Positions 6,525-6,558 of a stretch of 6,558 nt of DNA are shown piece by piece. A program made the position numbers and the translations under genes. Numbering within the stretch: the first letter of the stretch is position 1; every line of letters starts with the position of its first letter. The notes below the pieces were generated by a model, which searched no databases, was not told where the DNA came from, and worked only from the letters and a program-made list of their open reading frames with translations. Source of the stretch: an uncultured Alphaproteobacteria bacterium. Its GTDB lineage: Bacteria > Pseudomonadota > Alphaproteobacteria > HIMB59 > GCA-002718135. The DNA lies in contig CABYKC010000028.1 in assembly GCA_902519435.1 (NCBI GenBank), forward strand, positions 1-6,558, in the 5' to 3' direction.

Positions 6525-6558
6525 AATGCATCAAGGGAGACCACGCTGGATCAGAGCC
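6523..6558 (-). CDS. tolB: TolB, C-terminal tail only (partial)
   Basis: The minus strand from the right edge reads GSDPAWSPLMH and a TAA at 6525-6523. The DPAWSP ending is typical of the last beta-propeller blade of alphaproteobacterial TolB, the periplasmic protein that binds Pal, and tolB directly precedes pal in the conserved Tol-Pal cluster. Only 11 residues are present, so the call rests on this short motif plus gene order. Confidence 0.75.
   Translation of the reverse strand, partial: GSDPAWSPLMH

Noticed and set aside
1..6558. CRISPR array, insertion sequence, tRNA/rRNA gene, toxin-antitoxin or phage module
   Set aside because: No regularly spaced repeats, terminal inverted repeats, cloverleaf-like segments or unassigned gene-sized gaps were seen on either strand.

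Overview
The window carries seven genes, all read leftward (minus strand). In transcription order, right to left, they are: the last codons of tolB, then pal, cpoB (ybgF), tilS, ftsH, glmM and the first part of hisZ. The DNA is strongly AT-rich, proteins are rich in Lys, Asn and Ile, and spacing is tight. The order tolB-pal-cpoB-tilS-ftsH-glmM is the one known from Alphaproteobacteria. Together this suggests a streamlined, AT-rich, Gram-negative alphaproteobacterium, for example a marine planktonic lineage of the SAR11 or HIMB59 type. That placement is inference from style and gene order; no marker gene was searched.

Right part (about 4905-6558), the Tol-Pal cell-envelope module. The TolB tail is followed by a gap of about 100 bp holding a candidate promoter and a 13-nt direct repeat, then the lipoprotein gene pal with a clear Shine-Dalgarno sequence. 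A textbook intrinsic terminator (10-bp perfect stem, GAAA loop, U run) separates pal from cpoB. cpoB encodes the periplasmic coiled-coil/TPR partner of the system.

Middle part (about 1984-4908). tilS overlaps the cpoB stop in an ATGA junction and encodes the tRNA-Ile lysidine synthase needed to read AUA codons. ftsH, the membrane AAA+ zinc protease, follows after 51 bp.

Left part (1-1939). glmM makes glucosamine-1-phosphate for peptidoglycan and LPS. It overlaps by 8 nt a truncated reading frame running off the left edge, which I identify as hisZ, the regulatory subunit of ATP phosphoribosyltransferase, starting with TTG.

The shared theme is the envelope (Tol-Pal, FtsH, GlmM), with two housekeeping genes (tilS, hisZ) alongside. 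I found no mobile element, CRISPR array, RNA gene or defence-type locus, and no convincing undescribed system. The most interesting points are small-scale: the terminator inside the pal-cpoB pair with a possibly leaderless cpoB, the repeated TATAAT-containing element upstream of pal, and the TTG-started hisZ attached to glmM.
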